This document shows positions 36,900 through 47,264 of a stretch of DNA of 64,000 nucleotides, in pieces. The stretch comes from Dolomedes plantarius (lineage: Eukaryota > Arthropoda > Arachnida > Araneae > Dolomedidae): positions 53,772,783 to 53,836,782 of the forward strand of contig OU015500.1 in assembly GCA_907164885.2 (NCBI GenBank), given 5' to 3'. Positions within the stretch are counted from its first letter, which is position 1, and the number at the start of each line of letters is the position of its first letter. The notes below the pieces were generated by a model, which saw only the letters and a list, made by a program, of their open reading frames with translations, did no database searches and had not been told where the DNA came from. The translations under genes were made by a program, and so were the position numbers.

Positions 36900-37890
36900 T
36901 ATTGCTTGATTGAAATGATGTTATATTTAATATGAAATTATTCTTTTTCCCACTAATAGCACATGTAATATCGGCTAAGAAAATAGAATTTTCATCTTCT
37001 TTTGTTTTAATAAGTATATAAAAGTTCATGTGTACTCAGATCCCATGGTAACTTAATAGTCTAATTGTATTTAATTTATTGATTTTTATATACGAAGTAA
37101 AAATAATGTATACTCTCTTACAGGGTAAAGTTTTCTTTTGTATTATTAATTTATCAAATCCTAAGCATATTCATTAATTTATATTTTTAAATTTTCCTTT
37201 TATCTATGACTATATATCATATTGCTTCCCGGTGTTGTGTTACATTTCATATGAAATTATTCTTTTTCCCACAAATAGCACATATGTAATATCACCTAAG
37301 AATATAGAGTTTTCGTCTTCTTTTGTTTTAATAAATATATAAAAGTATACATATACTCAAATCCCACGTTAGCTTAATAGTCTAATTGTATTTATTCTAT
37401 TGATGTTTACACGCGAAATAAAACTAATTAACACTGTATTGTGGTTGAAAGATCTCATTTGATTTATTAAGTTATGAAATCCTAAGCATATTCAGTATTT
37501 TATATTTTTAAATTTTCCCTTAATCTACGAATATGTATCATATTGCTTGACTGAAATGATATTATATTTAATATTAAATTTTTCTTTTTCCCACAAATAG
37601 CACATATGTAATATCACCTAAGAGTTTTGATCTTCTTTTATTTTATTAAGTACATAAAATTTCATGTATACTCAAATCCTACGTTAACGTAATAGTCTAA
37701 TTGTATTTACTCTTGATGCTTACACACGGTATAACACTAATGTATACTTTATTGCGGAAAAAAGTTCTCATTTGATTTATTAAGTTATCAAATCACAAGC
37801 ATATCCAGAAATATAAGTTCTTTTCCCCTCTTTTATCTATGAATATATTTCAATACATTTCATACTACTTCGCTGAAATTTCACTACATG
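36440..37890. repeat. About 320-bp tandem repeats, roughly four copies
   Basis: The block CCCA.AAATAGCACATATGTAATATC..CTAAGA recurs near 36532, 36952, 37270 and 37590, and the blocks TTTTGTTTTAATAAGTATATA and CTTAATAGTCTAATTGTATTT recur in the same order in each unit. The first interval is longer (about 420) because it holds a palindrome and a TA tract (36868-36897). Non-coding. Confidence 0.85.
36725..36800. repeat. Palindrome within the tandem array
   Basis: AAAAGTAACTTAATAAAAC is followed after a few bases by AATTAAGTTACTTTTATAAC, so about 20 bases per arm can pair. Present in the first tandem unit only. Confidence 0.6.
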
Positions 37891-38904
37891 TCTTCAAAAC
37901 TGAACAAAGGATAAATGAATTTGTTATTAATTATATCTAAAGTAACAAGTACTTTCATTTTGTTAATATAACGAGGGATAAGAAACGGGTAAAACTAAAT
38001 TCAATTCTTCTATAAATCAACTTTCCTAATTTATGTTTTAATTAAAGCAATTAGCAATTCTTTATGCCTAAATAATTCACTACGCGTATCGCACGAAAGA
38101 ATTTTTAAGGAGCACCACAGGTGTTTGAAACAGTATCATAAATTTACTTTATTCATTATGTTTAAGAACTTTAATATTGCGTTAAGTAGGGTAAAGGGAA
38201 ATAAACAGCTTGATATTCAGGAAATAATAAATTTTCCATAGCATGCACATAACGCTATTAAACTTGAGAGCAGGTTTTTAAAATATTCTGTCCATGTTTT
38301 AAAATGTATGTCACCTTTTATTGACAGGACCAAGAATGCATACATAAATGAGAGTATCTATCAATACTCATACATAAATGAGAGTATATATCAATAAAAT
38401 CTGAGATATTGATGAATTAAATTTTCCCAAAGAAAAGCAATAAGTCTCACAGAGCAATTAAGATATCTTAGTTCCCACAAGAACTTGTAATATTGATTCT
38501 CTTTGATGGATAGGTTTCTCTTTTCCCGACATCAGGTTAAGCAATAAATTTTAGCAACCATATCACTTATCAGTCAAAAGTGGTCTGAAGAACTTGAGAT
38601 ATATTTTAAGCTATTTTTATTTGGAAACAGGAGTGTGTGTGTGTGTTTGAGGAGGGGGGGGGGGGAGTAAGGAGAAATTGTTAGTGACAAAAGCCTTAAG
38701 ATTTGTGGACGTGTTCTAATATTCAAGTTGGTTAGTAAGGATTACGGTAAAAAAATGAGAAGTATACGAATATTCCACATCTCTAAAAGCAAAAATCTAT
38801 TTATAAAAATGCTTAAGAAGAATTCATATGAAAATAATAACTGAAAAAAGAAAGGAATTTTTTTTTCAAAGAGGAAGGCACATTGCCTTTTCAACATTCG
38901 ACCA
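37891..38904. other. No gene seen
   Basis: AT-rich. It includes a short duplicated ATAAATGAGAGTAT.TATCAATA motif at about 38344-38398 and a GT run then G run at 38635-38668. Confidence 0.5.
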
Positions 38905-38929
38905 ATGATATTACCTCATAGGGGAAACA

Positions 38930-39170
38930 ACAGCACCTCTGAGTACCACCTCAATTTGACTGAGGATCACCGAGGGAGATTTAGTGGGTTCGTACCCACC
39001 TTCCAACCCGATACCACATGGAGGGATTTTCTGACATACGAATTTAACGTACGCATATCCGGCGCTAATAAGAAGGCGGGAAGTTTCGAATGTTGGGATA
39101 GGAAGGGAGAATCCTCAAATGCCGAAACTCGACGCGCTAAACACTGAGCTGCATTGGGTCCTAAGGAAAT
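38930..39170 (-). other. Possible tRNA-SINE (minus strand)
   Basis: Locally GC-richer than its surroundings. On the minus strand it starts GCAGCTCAGTGTTTAGCGCG, an A-box-like head. The other end on the plus strand begins GGGAAACAACAGCACC, like a CAA-type tail in reverse. I see no clean B box, so the call is weak. Confidence 0.35.
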
Positions 39171-39340
39171 GGAAGTAACCACGTACAATTGTGATAACAT
39201 AAAGAAAATGCAGGAATTGGTGGATACTAAAATTTAGGGAAAGTTTAATTCTTAAAGTTAAATGGTGAAAACTAATCAACTTAGCACCTAAAATATTTTA
39301 ATTAAAATATTTCATTGTGTATAAAAAAACATTTCAATAC

Positions 39341-39574
39341 CTTTGAATCCTGGTATAAAAAGCTTAAGTCAAAAACAGTGATTTCAATATACCATGTTAT
39401 TGGCTTTTATACCAATAGCAGAACTATAATTTCGACTTGAGTCTTTTGCATACAGAAATGTAATTTTTTATGTGAAATTGATAGATTTATATCAGTAAAG
39501 GCTTTTTTTTCAATACTAACAGTTATCTAATAATCACCCTTTTTGACTTAAGCCTTTTATACCAGGCTTCAAAG
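39341..39574. mobile_element. MITE with about 34-bp terminal inverted repeats
   Basis: The left end CTTTGAATCCTGGTATAAAA and the right end, whose reverse complement begins CTTTGAAGCCTGGTATAAAA, match over about 34 bases through GCTTAAGTCAAAAA. The interior is AT-rich and non-coding. Flanking bases are AT-rich, so a target duplication cannot be decided. Confidence 0.82.
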
Positions 39575-39579
39575 ATATA

Positions 39580-40430
39580 TTTATTACAAAATATCTATTT
39601 TTGAAATATTTTATAAACTGTCTATGTAATATGCTATAATCACTTCTATTATGTGTATTCAGCGATTATTTAGTACTTAAATTTGTAAAAGAGATACATG
39701 TCCTTTATTCGAGTTCATGATTGTAGCGTAAAATAACGTAGTTTGGGAAATTTTCAAGAAGAAATTTAGAAAGTCATATATTTCAAATCAGGAACATCAT
39801 CAGTAAAGACAAAAGCAGGAATGTTTCAATTATTCAGAAAGATCACGGTATCAAAATTAATTTCATTTTTCACAAATTTAGAACGTTAAACTAAAAATAG
39901 CATAAACGTAACCTCGTCACTATTACCTTTAATCGTCTATTACACTTATAGAAGAAAATAAACCATTAATTTTATGGATTAAAATTTCTTTATTATAATT
40001 TGGGAATAGGAAACATCACTTAAAAATACGTAGTACCAATTTTTACTTTTCAAAACGTTAACTCGGAATTTACAAGGTTTCTTTTATGGTCAATTCAACA
40101 TAAACACTTTGAATACAAATAATGCGCACAAAATATGAGAAAAATGGGTTTATTTTGTTGACATCCAATGTCATTCAATGATTTCACTGAGTGAGCTCGA
40201 AGTATATGTTTATCCATTTTGATTTCACAGAATCTAGCTCTTCTTAATACGAAAAAATATTGACATTTCTTGCGAAAATAAAAGCTCCCGATTGTAAAAG
40301 TATTTAAAATCCCTAGGCAGTTGAAAAATTTAAATAGAAATATCAGTTAATAAAAGTGTTATATTCGAGGCCCAAATGAATAGGAGGCTGTTGTTTTAGT
40401 GACAGTGGTTAAATACCCAAAGCCTTGTAT
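39580..40430. other. No gene seen
   Basis: AT-rich with no supportable feature. Confidence 0.5.
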
Positions 40431-40695
40431 TTGCGCCAGTAGATGACGTTGAATGTTACGAAACAAAACTGTTATCGTCAGAAGGTGTCAGTGTGGTGTT
40501 TGAACGTGTTTTAAAAAGCTCGAGGTAAAAAAGGTAACTACGTACGGTAGCGACATAGATTCGCCCAAACAGGCAAAGCGAAAGGTTATTAAATTTTTGA
40601 CAACAGAAGATTTTAGTGAAGACTAAATTTATCGTCTTAAGGGGGATGTGTGTAGGCATGAATGTATTTCATAGACCACAGTATTCAGATGGTTT

Positions 40696-40950
40696 ATGGA
40701 ATCTGGAAATGGACGTGTAAGCATGGGATATGCAAAATCTGCTCAAGCTCACTTTGCCGTCACCATGAAATCGACTGACGTAGACAAGATTTGCCGAGGC
40801 GCTATCCGCGGGAAGGTCATTGATCATCCACCCCGTACTTCCGACCTCTCGCCTTGTGAATACTATATCTTTGGCCCACTGAAAAAGGTTCAAGAAAATA
40901 CGTTGATCCTCAATGATGCATAGATCCGAGACAAGACTGGTTCCTTATAC
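40696..40950 (+). pseudogene. mariner-type transposase fragment, left of the hAT
   Basis: A 75-codon frame containing HPPRTSDLSPCEYYIFGPLK, the usual region around the third catalytic Asp of a mariner transposase (normally HPPYSPDL.P.D..LFGPLK), then QENTLILNDA. It breaks off at the hAT element. The sequence right after the hAT (48377 onward) encodes a matching tail (EH-like decay, then TCLNRQGDYV), so one mariner gene has been split by the hAT. Confidence 0.75.
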
Positions 40951-41282
40951 CAGGGTCGGCAAACTACGGTCTGCGAGCCAAATCCGGCCCACCGCTTGTT
41001 TTTAATCCAGCACGCTGGATAATGTTTTTTTACATGAAAAATAAATCAAATTACGCTCTATTTTGCAACGGCCAATGATTGAGTTGAAAAGTTGTGAATA
41101 ATGAATGCGAGTGGCGCTACTGTTATATTCTCTCGTTTGTTGGTGATTTGTTAAAAGTGATGTTTAAAGTAAAAAAATTCACCCAATTTTATATATATAT
41201 ATATCTTTCGGAAGATAAATACGTTCAATTAAAATCTTGAACTATTCTCTTTAACTATTGAGAATATGCATGGAGATTTATA

Positions 41283-41500
41283 TCCGTAATTTGGAGTACT
41301 TATCACTGCGAAAAGACATTTTCGAAATTGAAGTATGTAAAATCGCTATTCAAATCTTTATTAACAGATGACCATTTACAAACAACTTTAATGGTAGGAA
41401 GTACTAATTTCGAACTTCATATTATCTCAGAAAAAATAAGTACATTCATAAGAAATTTTAATCTATTTATAGAGAATAGCTCACTTCTACCCAGACTTGG
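41283..41500 (+). pseudogene. hAT transposase C-terminal fragment
   Basis: A frame reads through YLSLRKDIFEIE-like sequence to MKYVKSLFKSLLTDDHLQTT then LMVGSTNFELHIISE. The K.KYVKS...S.LTD.HLQ..L..G.TNFE pattern is the dimerisation end of hAT transposases of the GTF2I-repeat/ZBED type. The zinc-finger and catalytic parts are missing. Confidence 0.8.
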
Positions 41501-41501
41501 G

Positions 41502-41953
41502 TGTATATAATTTGAAGTGGCACTCTAAATAAATTCGATACAAACACAGTTTATAAACACAGTGCCAAAAACAATTTTTATTGAATTCGTTGCACATATA
41601 GAATCTGCTTTTACAGCAATAAGCATACGTACTACTTGTACGGAATATATATTAGCATTCAATAAAAATACACTTTGCAAAACTCACAAACCAGCAGAGA
41701 GTCAAACCAGCAGTTCTGCTACGTAAACTTTGGGCCCTCTAAACACTAGCGCCGGTTAACACCTGCAGTTGCTTACCTCGTAGCTCCCTTAACTCGCTTA
41801 TCTATCAACCTTAACAACCTTCTTCCCTTTAATCAAGCTGCATTGTATTTATACCAAGCGCGTATGCCGAAATTAGCATATCTCAAGCAGTTTCTTTAAT
41901 TCAATCACTCAAAAGTTCGATTTTTGTGAATCGAATCTTATGTATACCTTACA
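41502..41953 (-). repeat. 3' LTR (minus-strand element)
   Basis: The minus-strand start is TGTAAGGTATACATAAGATT. It matches 47687-48138 closely from the TGTAAGG end through the GGCACTCTA block and more weakly beyond. A GTATTTATACC stretch (about 41846-41856) could be the TATA region. Confidence 0.88.
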
Positions 41954-41972
41954 CTGGCCTCCCTCGAAAACA
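41954..41972 (-). promoter_or_regulatory. Polypurine tract
   Basis: On the minus strand TTTTCGAGGGAGGCCAG directly precedes the 3' LTR start. This fixes the transcriptional direction of the element as minus. Confidence 0.75.
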
Positions 41973-42508
41973 AACTTAGTTAACTGAGGTCTGAACGGCT
42001 TCAGTTAACTAACTGAAAACGCGTGCTGGTCTGACTCTTTACATAATGGGTGGCAAAGCCAAAAAAACCTTCCACACGTCGTGTGGGGGACAAACGCCAC
42101 TCCCATTTTACAAAACTAACCCCGAAGGGTCCAGGTGAGACCAACACACAGTGGATTTGCAGAGTTGCGGATACTGGGCTGGCCAACTGAGTCCTAGAAA
42201 ATCTATTTTAGTTAAAAGTGTCAACACAATTGCACAGCATGACATTTCTTGACTGTTTGTAGCTACTCTCCCACAACTCATAATACACATGTGTTATGTT
42301 TTGGGAAGTTTGTACATTATTGAGTTAGTCCATTATTGAGTTTAGTTATCTGTAGTTAGTATGTATTTTTTTTCTATTCACTACATGTCCCCTTCAAAAA
42401 TTTATAAAACAACAGTATGCCTTTTTTTCAGTGGCTGACCCCTTTCCTCTCAATTTTTTTTACAGCATATACACTGGGGAACTTCAAACCAATTTGGTTT
42501 GGTTTTTT

Positions 42509-42832
42509 TTAAAGAGTGGAAGTTAGAATAAGAGAATTGATACAAGACTTGTTCATGAAAGCGGCAACTTCCCTGTACCAGTCTGTCCATTCCGTGGAAC
42601 CTGTCTTGATGGTCGCAGTCCTAGTAAAGGGGTTCGTTGACCGTGTGGGCATCCTTCGTGCAGCAGGTCGTTGGTCCTGAGGCGCTGGTCCGGCTTGACG
42701 ATGGACAGGAGGTCTCTTGGGAGGAGGATCTTGTTGGGCAGCAGAGATCTTCCGTTTCCTTTGCGTCTGCTTCCCTCGCTTACGTGGATGTTGAAATGGT
42801 TGAGAGTCAGGCGACGACGATGGAGAAGTCAT
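42509..42832 (-). CDS. Pro/Arg/Lys-rich frame downstream of the unknown ORF
   Basis: 107 codons, with PSSSPDSQPFQHPRKRGKQ, TQRKRKISAAQQDPPPKRPP and PAPQDQRPAARRM. It starts 14 bases beyond the end of the 377-codon ORF in a different frame, so it may be the ORF's own tail after a frameshift. Composition is basic and proline-rich, as in nucleic-acid-binding tails; no domain is recognised. Confidence 0.4.
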   Translation of the reverse strand: MTSPSSSPDSQPFQHPRKRGKQTQRKRKISAAQQDPPPKRPPVHRQAGPAPQDQRPAARRMPTRSTNPFTRTATIKTGSTEWTDWYREVAAFMNKSCINSLILTSTL

Positions 42833-42845
42833 AGGAGTCTTTCTT

Positions 42846-43979
42846 TTAACTCCTGACGGGGGTTCCTGTGCAGGAGAGGAGCTGCTTCCTCATGCAGGTC
42901 ATCACCGGAATCCTGAGTAGGGGGAGGACCGTCTTCGTTGGTGATCCCCGAGGGTCCAGTATCTTGTGAACCTTGTGAACCTTATCAGCAACACATTCAT
43001 CCTTTGATGGAGGTTTTGTAGACACTTTACTTTTATCCGTACTTTTTAGAGTATAGGCATTAGATTTTAATGCAGATTCTATTTTTTCAAACTTATACGA
43101 CGCACCAACGTGTTTAGTTACTGGCTTTAACTCACCATTTATGATACGTTTACAAATTGGTTCGCCGCTTGTTTCATGTTTTTCAACAAACTGACTCTGG
43201 TTTTCGTACTTGTGCTTATACGACTTCTTGTTTACCGCCTTAATTTCTTCAGTATTAGCAGTTTTAGTGCTGGAACGTGAAAGCGCTTTTTCTCGTTTTT
43301 TGTCACCCTTAACCTTAGTTTTATCCTCTTTTGACGAAAAAGTCTCTTTAATACTTGCGACATCAGACTCGTTATCATTGAAATTCTTGAATACTGCTTC
43401 AGTTTTAGGAAGATTAAGCTTTTCGTACTCGTGCGTTTTAATGCAAACTACGTCTATAACTTCCGAAGCATCAGCTAAACTACTTACAGTATAACTCTGT
43501 GTCAACTTTTCATCCTGATTCTCAGTCTGGTTTTCATGTACGTTATTTAAGACCATATTATCAACCTGGCCTAAAGCATCCCCATTCGGCAGGGAACTTG
43601 AAATAATATCATCATTACCTAGCGAGTTCCTAATATCGTTTAAAGAATTTTTATTTTCGTCAACTAATAAGTATTCACTAACATCCGTAACACGTACTTC
43701 TTCATCTACTAAATTTCCTTCATTAATAGATGTGTGAATATCTTCCAAAATATCATGTATAACATTAATACAAGTATCAGAAGATTTGTTTTCTAAACCA
43801 CTAGCATTAGTATCGGCAGTATTTTCAGAAATTTGCACTGGAATTACCGCATTATTCCAGCTAGGCTCACTTTCATTATAAGCCACAACAATACCCCGAC
43901 TTTCACTATTCTCAAAATAATGATTATTGCTCGGACAAGTTAATACATTTGACCACACAGTTACAACAGGTTGAACCAT
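42846..43979 (-). CDS. Unrecognised acidic ORF of the LTR element
   Basis: 377 codons beginning MVQPVVTVWSNVLTCPSNNH, opening 15 bases after the gag stop. The first about 200 residues are acidic and Asn/Ser/Asp-rich (for example INVIHDILEDIHTSINEGN), the rest is Lys-rich (KEDKTKVKGDKKREKALSRS). I see no membrane segment, no signal peptide, no catalytic triad, and nothing like protease, RT or integrase. The place just after gag is where pol should be. It may be a captured host sequence, a divergent gag-pol linker, or an unusual accessory protein. The uninterrupted frame argues it is either young or selected. Confidence 0.6.
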   Translation of the reverse strand: MVQPVVTVWSNVLTCPSNNHYFENSESRGIVVAYNESEPSWNNAVIPVQISENTADTNASGLENKSSDTCINVIHDILEDIHTSINEGNLVDEEVRVTDVSEYLLVDENKNSLNDIRNSLGNDDIISSSLPNGDALGQVDNMVLNNVHENQTENQDEKLTQSYTVSSLADASEVIDVVCIKTHEYEKLNLPKTEAVFKNFNDNESDVASIKETFSSKEDKTKVKGDKKREKALSRSSTKTANTEEIKAVNKKSYKHKYENQSQFVEKHETSGEPICKRIINGELKPVTKHVGASYKFEKIESALKSNAYTLKSTDKSKVSTKPPSKDECVADKVHKVHKILDPRGSPTKTVLPLLRIPVMTCMRKQLLSCTGTPVRS

Positions 43980-43994
43980 ATCATGTGAAACAAC

Positions 43995-44421
43995 TTACCA
44001 GTGCACGTAAGGTGCTTGCATATTATTTACTTTAAGTGCATTAATTTCATTGTAATGCCGTGAGCTTCTATTATTTCGCCCGCGATACTGGTTTCGCTGT
44101 TGGTTTGAAACTCGCCAAAAATTTTGGCGGGGGGTAATAAAACTTCTCGTACCTGAGTGACGGTAAGTGGTAGCGAAGAAATGCCTATTGTCGTGTTTAC
44201 ATAAAGCTTGAAGGAGTGTGACCTTGCTTGTAATATTTTGATTGTGCAAAAAATCTTGAACACTTGGATTCAAATGTTGGATAACTATTTTTAAGATTAC
44301 CGCTTCCGTCATCTTTTCTAAATATTCCTCACACTTGGAAATATTTTCCATAGCAAAATCTAACGCAGACTGACCTTTACGTTGCCTTAGAGAATAAATT
44401 TCCGCTTCAATTTCACTTTGA
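43995..44421 (-). pseudogene. gag, 3' part (interrupted by the Kolobok-like element)
   Basis: The open frame runs from the TTAA at 44422-44425 to a stop at 43995. Visible parts: MENISKCEEYLEKMTEAVIL, VIQHLNPSVQDFLHNQN, then an Arg/Asn-rich basic tail (NQQRNQYRGRNNRSSRHYN), a substitute for a zinc knuckle. Its missing beginning is at 47265-47553. Counting one TTAA at the join, the two parts add to 720 bases, a whole number of codons, so the insertion did not disturb the frame of an otherwise open gag. Confidence 0.78.
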
Positions 44422-44425
44422 TTAA

Positions 44426-44441
44426 GGGGGCTCAGGACCTT
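44426..44441 (+). repeat. Left terminal inverted repeat
   Basis: GGGGGCTCAGGACCTT, matched exactly in reverse by 47245-47260. Beyond 16 bases the two ends diverge. Confidence 0.9.
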
Positions 44442-44890
44442 GAATCCTTAAAAAAATCGATTTTTTGTTTTTAACTTTTTATGAATCTCTGAATATTTCT
44501 AAACAGATTGCAAAAAACCGCGTTAAAAAATTCCTATTAGTTCTTGAGTTATGAGTATTTTTGTATGACGCTATGCGATTGCCACACCCATTTAAACAGC
44601 TGTCATCGTTTGTTTACGTTTTGTGGTGGTCATCCTTTCAGTGTTTCGTCATTGCTTTTACCCATGTCAATGATTCTTTTTTGTTATTCTTTCCTCTGTG
44701 GTTTTTATTTTTCATACTTTTCAGAAGAAGGAGTAAAATTTCTCAACTTTACTCGCTATAACTGTTTACATGTAGATTTCCCTCGTGTGTTTCACTCTCA
44801 CATTGTACGTTAGAGCTGTTCTGTGCTACAGATTTTGACATCGTTTTAATCGTTTTACTTTACTGTTTTCTTTTGATTTCTTCATTAAAA

Positions 44891-46582
44891 ATGAGCGATA
44901 ATTCTAAAGTGAAAAGATCATCTGGTCAAAGGCCAAAGAAAAGGAGACGTCATCAATATTTTGGGAACCAGTATACTGAACAATCTAAAGTTACTGGTGA
45001 GAACTTTTCTGCATCAGCCAAAAAATTGTCTACTGGTGGAGCTCTGCAAATTGATGAAAAATCTAATTTTCAAGGCTACCTTTTAATGGATAAAGGATTA
45101 TTATTTTCTGCATTTGAGGAATCGCTGTGTTGCTTTATTTGCCATAATAGAGTAACAATATCTACGGAAAATGATTATGGGCTTGTGGTGAATTTGAGTG
45201 TTTTGTGCTCTGTTTGTGGAGTGATTTCTTCATTCAAAAACTCTATGATGATAGGGAAAAACCAAAAGGCCTCTGATTTAAACAGAAGGTTTACATTTGC
45301 CATGAGGTGTATTGGCAAAGGACTTGAAGCATCAAAAACTTTTTGTGGTGTTATGGACTTACCTATCCCTGTCTCGCAAAAGTCATATGATAAAATCATT
45401 AGTCATATTTATGCTGCAACACATGCTGTTACAAAAGCAAGTATGAAGCAAGCCGTTGAAGAAGAAGTGAATCTAACTGGCTCTTCGGATCTAACAGTGA
45501 GTGGCGACGGAACCTGGAAGACCAGAGGCCATTCTTCTCGAGTTGGAGTGACTACTGTTATTGGCAGTGAGACAGGAAAAGTGATTGATCGGTATGTTTC
45601 AAGCTCATATTGTAAAGGTTGCGAAGCTGCCAAAAATATCCCCAGAGAAAATTTATTACAGTGGAAATCTGAACACCAAAAAGTTTGCAGTAAGAACCAT
45701 TCAGGTTCAGCTGCTCTAATGGAAGTGAATGGCATGATTAAGATGTTTTCTCGTTCTGAGGAGCAATATGGAGTAAGATATGTAAATTATATAGGTGATG
45801 GAGACTGCAAAACATTTACAGGCATCACAAATAATAATTCTTACAATGTCCCAGTGTCTAAAATTGAGTGTGTGGGCCATGTGCAGAAAAGGATGGGTGC
45901 ACGCCTGCGAAAACTGAAAACTGAATATAAGGGTAAAAAACTATCCGACAATAAACCACTTAGTGGTAAAGGTCGGTTAACAGATGGTCTTATAGACAAA
46001 TTAACTACCTATTATGGTAATGCAATAAGGAAGCATTCTGATAATGTCAGAGACATGCAGAAAGCAATATGGGCCATATGGTATCATAAGGCTTCAAATG
46101 ATGATACCATAATGCACGATTTCTGCCCTGATGGGGTCAACTCCTGGTGTCCATATCAAAAGTCGGTTGCTAATGCAACACTAAAGGATTTTAAACATAA
46201 AAATCCAGTTCCTTTAACTGTTATGGAATGCATTAAACCTGTTTTTAAAGATTTATCACATCCAAATTTGTTAAAAAAATGTCTTGGGGGTAAAACCCAA
46301 AACGTGAATGAATCTTTAAATGCATTAATTTGGTCATATTGTCCCAAAACATCAAACTCTTCTAGAAAAATTGTACAAATTGCAGTAAATGTTGCTGTTT
46401 CCCAATTTAATTATGGAAAGCAGGCCACATTACACATTATGAAGGAGCTCAGCATTATACCAGGTGTAAATGCTATAGCAGCTGCTGAAGAAGCTGATAA
46501 ACAACGTGTTAAATTGGCAAACAAACGAGCTCTAAATTCAACTTTAGAGGCTCGAATAGCTAATAGAAGAAAGAAAAAGTAA
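44891..46582 (+). CDS. Kolobok / Mutator-like transposase
   Basis: 563 codons in one exon. I chose the second ATG (44891, context AAAATGAGC), since the upstream one at 44873 only adds six residues. The N-terminus is basic (QRPKKRRRHQYFGNQY), a likely nuclear or DNA-binding tail. Cys pairs at 81/84 and 106/109 may bind zinc. The catalytic part shows D206 in SGDGTWKTRGHSS, ETGKVID at 227-233, C241/C244, D303/D305 in YIGDGDCKTF, a CVGH motif at 327-330 (the CxxH seen in several cut-and-paste superfamilies) and E474 in GGKTQNVNESLNALIW. I propose D206-D303-E474 as the DDE triad. The C-terminus is Lys/Arg-rich. It would cut and paste this element and perhaps the related MITEs. Confidence 0.85.
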   Translation: MSDNSKVKRSSGQRPKKRRRHQYFGNQYTEQSKVTGENFSASAKKLSTGGALQIDEKSNFQGYLLMDKGLLFSAFEESLCCFICHNRVTISTENDYGLVVNLSVLCSVCGVISSFKNSMMIGKNQKASDLNRRFTFAMRCIGKGLEASKTFCGVMDLPIPVSQKSYDKIISHIYAATHAVTKASMKQAVEEEVNLTGSSDLTVSGDGTWKTRGHSSRVGVTTVIGSETGKVIDRYVSSSYCKGCEAAKNIPRENLLQWKSEHQKVCSKNHSGSAALMEVNGMIKMFSRSEEQYGVRYVNYIGDGDCKTFTGITNNNSYNVPVSKIECVGHVQKRMGARLRKLKTEYKGKKLSDNKPLSGKGRLTDGLIDKLTTYYGNAIRKHSDNVRDMQKAIWAIWYHKASNDDTIMHDFCPDGVNSWCPYQKSVANATLKDFKHKNPVPLTVMECIKPVFKDLSHPNLLKKCLGGKTQNVNESLNALIWSYCPKTSNSSRKIVQIAVNVAVSQFNYGKQATLHIMKELSIIPGVNAIAAAEEADKQRVKLANKRALNSTLEARIANRRKKK

Positions 46583-47244
46583 GAAGAGGAAAAACATCTA
46601 TTAGCAGAAGGGGATGTTTATACCGCAGGAGCATTTTAAGAAAGTTTGGAGCCAGTTAGTAGGTTATAAACAGAACTTTAAACTTTAAAGTACTTTTTCT
46701 CAAAATGATGATTTTGAACATTGTGCACACTCTTACCCTTAAGCTATGCAAGCAATATTGATGAAATTTTAACCACATGTTCATTATAAGTCATTCTCTA
46801 AATTAAAACCAAAAAAATAGAAACTCCTTGGAAAATTTTTGGATTTCACTTACAAATATGCATTAAAATTCATCAAATTTTATTCATTTCATAATTTATG
46901 CATATAAAAAATGTTTAGTAGTATTTTATTGCCATATTTTGGTTTTAAACTGAAGGTAAGTGTGTTTTAATTATTTTGTAACAAACATTTTTTTTCTACA
47001 TGCATATTTTGTTAAATAATGCTGCGCTCAGTGACTTTTTACTTTTTGGCCCTTTAACAAATTCACATTTTTTAAATTGAAAAATTTATCTTAATTATCT
47101 AGTTTTAAATTTAATTTCTGATGCGCATAATAACTCATAATGTCTTACTTTAATATAAAATCAAAACAATCTTTCTTTTTTTAATTTTACTGAAGTTTGG
47201 AGTGTTCGAACTGCACATGTTTCTTAGCTTTTTCAACCAAATCG

Positions 47245-47260
47245 AAGGTCCTGAGCCCCC
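47245..47260 (-). repeat. Right terminal inverted repeat
   Basis: AAGGTCCTGAGCCCCC on the plus strand, the exact complement of the left tip, followed by TTAA. Confidence 0.9.
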
Positions 47261-47264
47261 TTAA

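Larger units (their letters stand above)
44426..47260 (+). mobile_element. Kolobok-like DNA transposon, apparently intact
   Basis: The tips GGGGGCTCAGGACCTT are identical on both sides (reverse-complemented at the right) and are flanked by TTAA (44422-44425, 47261-47264). Length 2835 bases with one uninterrupted transposase gene (44891-46582). It sits in gag of the minus-strand LTR element, and the gag frame is continuous if one TTAA is counted, which independently supports a 4-bp TTAA target duplication. The transposase type is often labelled Mutator-like, but the TTAA target fits the Kolobok superfamily better. Confidence 0.85.

Noticed and set aside
38635..38668. GT run followed by a G run as a telomere-like or G-quadruplex element
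   Set aside because: It is a short microsatellite with one G block and lacks the four spaced G runs needed for a quadruplex.
42637..42856. Plus-strand frames of 61-65 codons
   Set aside because: Shadows of the minus-strand ORFs of the LTR element.
44426..47260. Calling the element Mutator (MULE) outright
   Set aside because: The 4-bp TTAA duplication, supported by the gag frame, is unlike the 8-11 bp MULE duplication.
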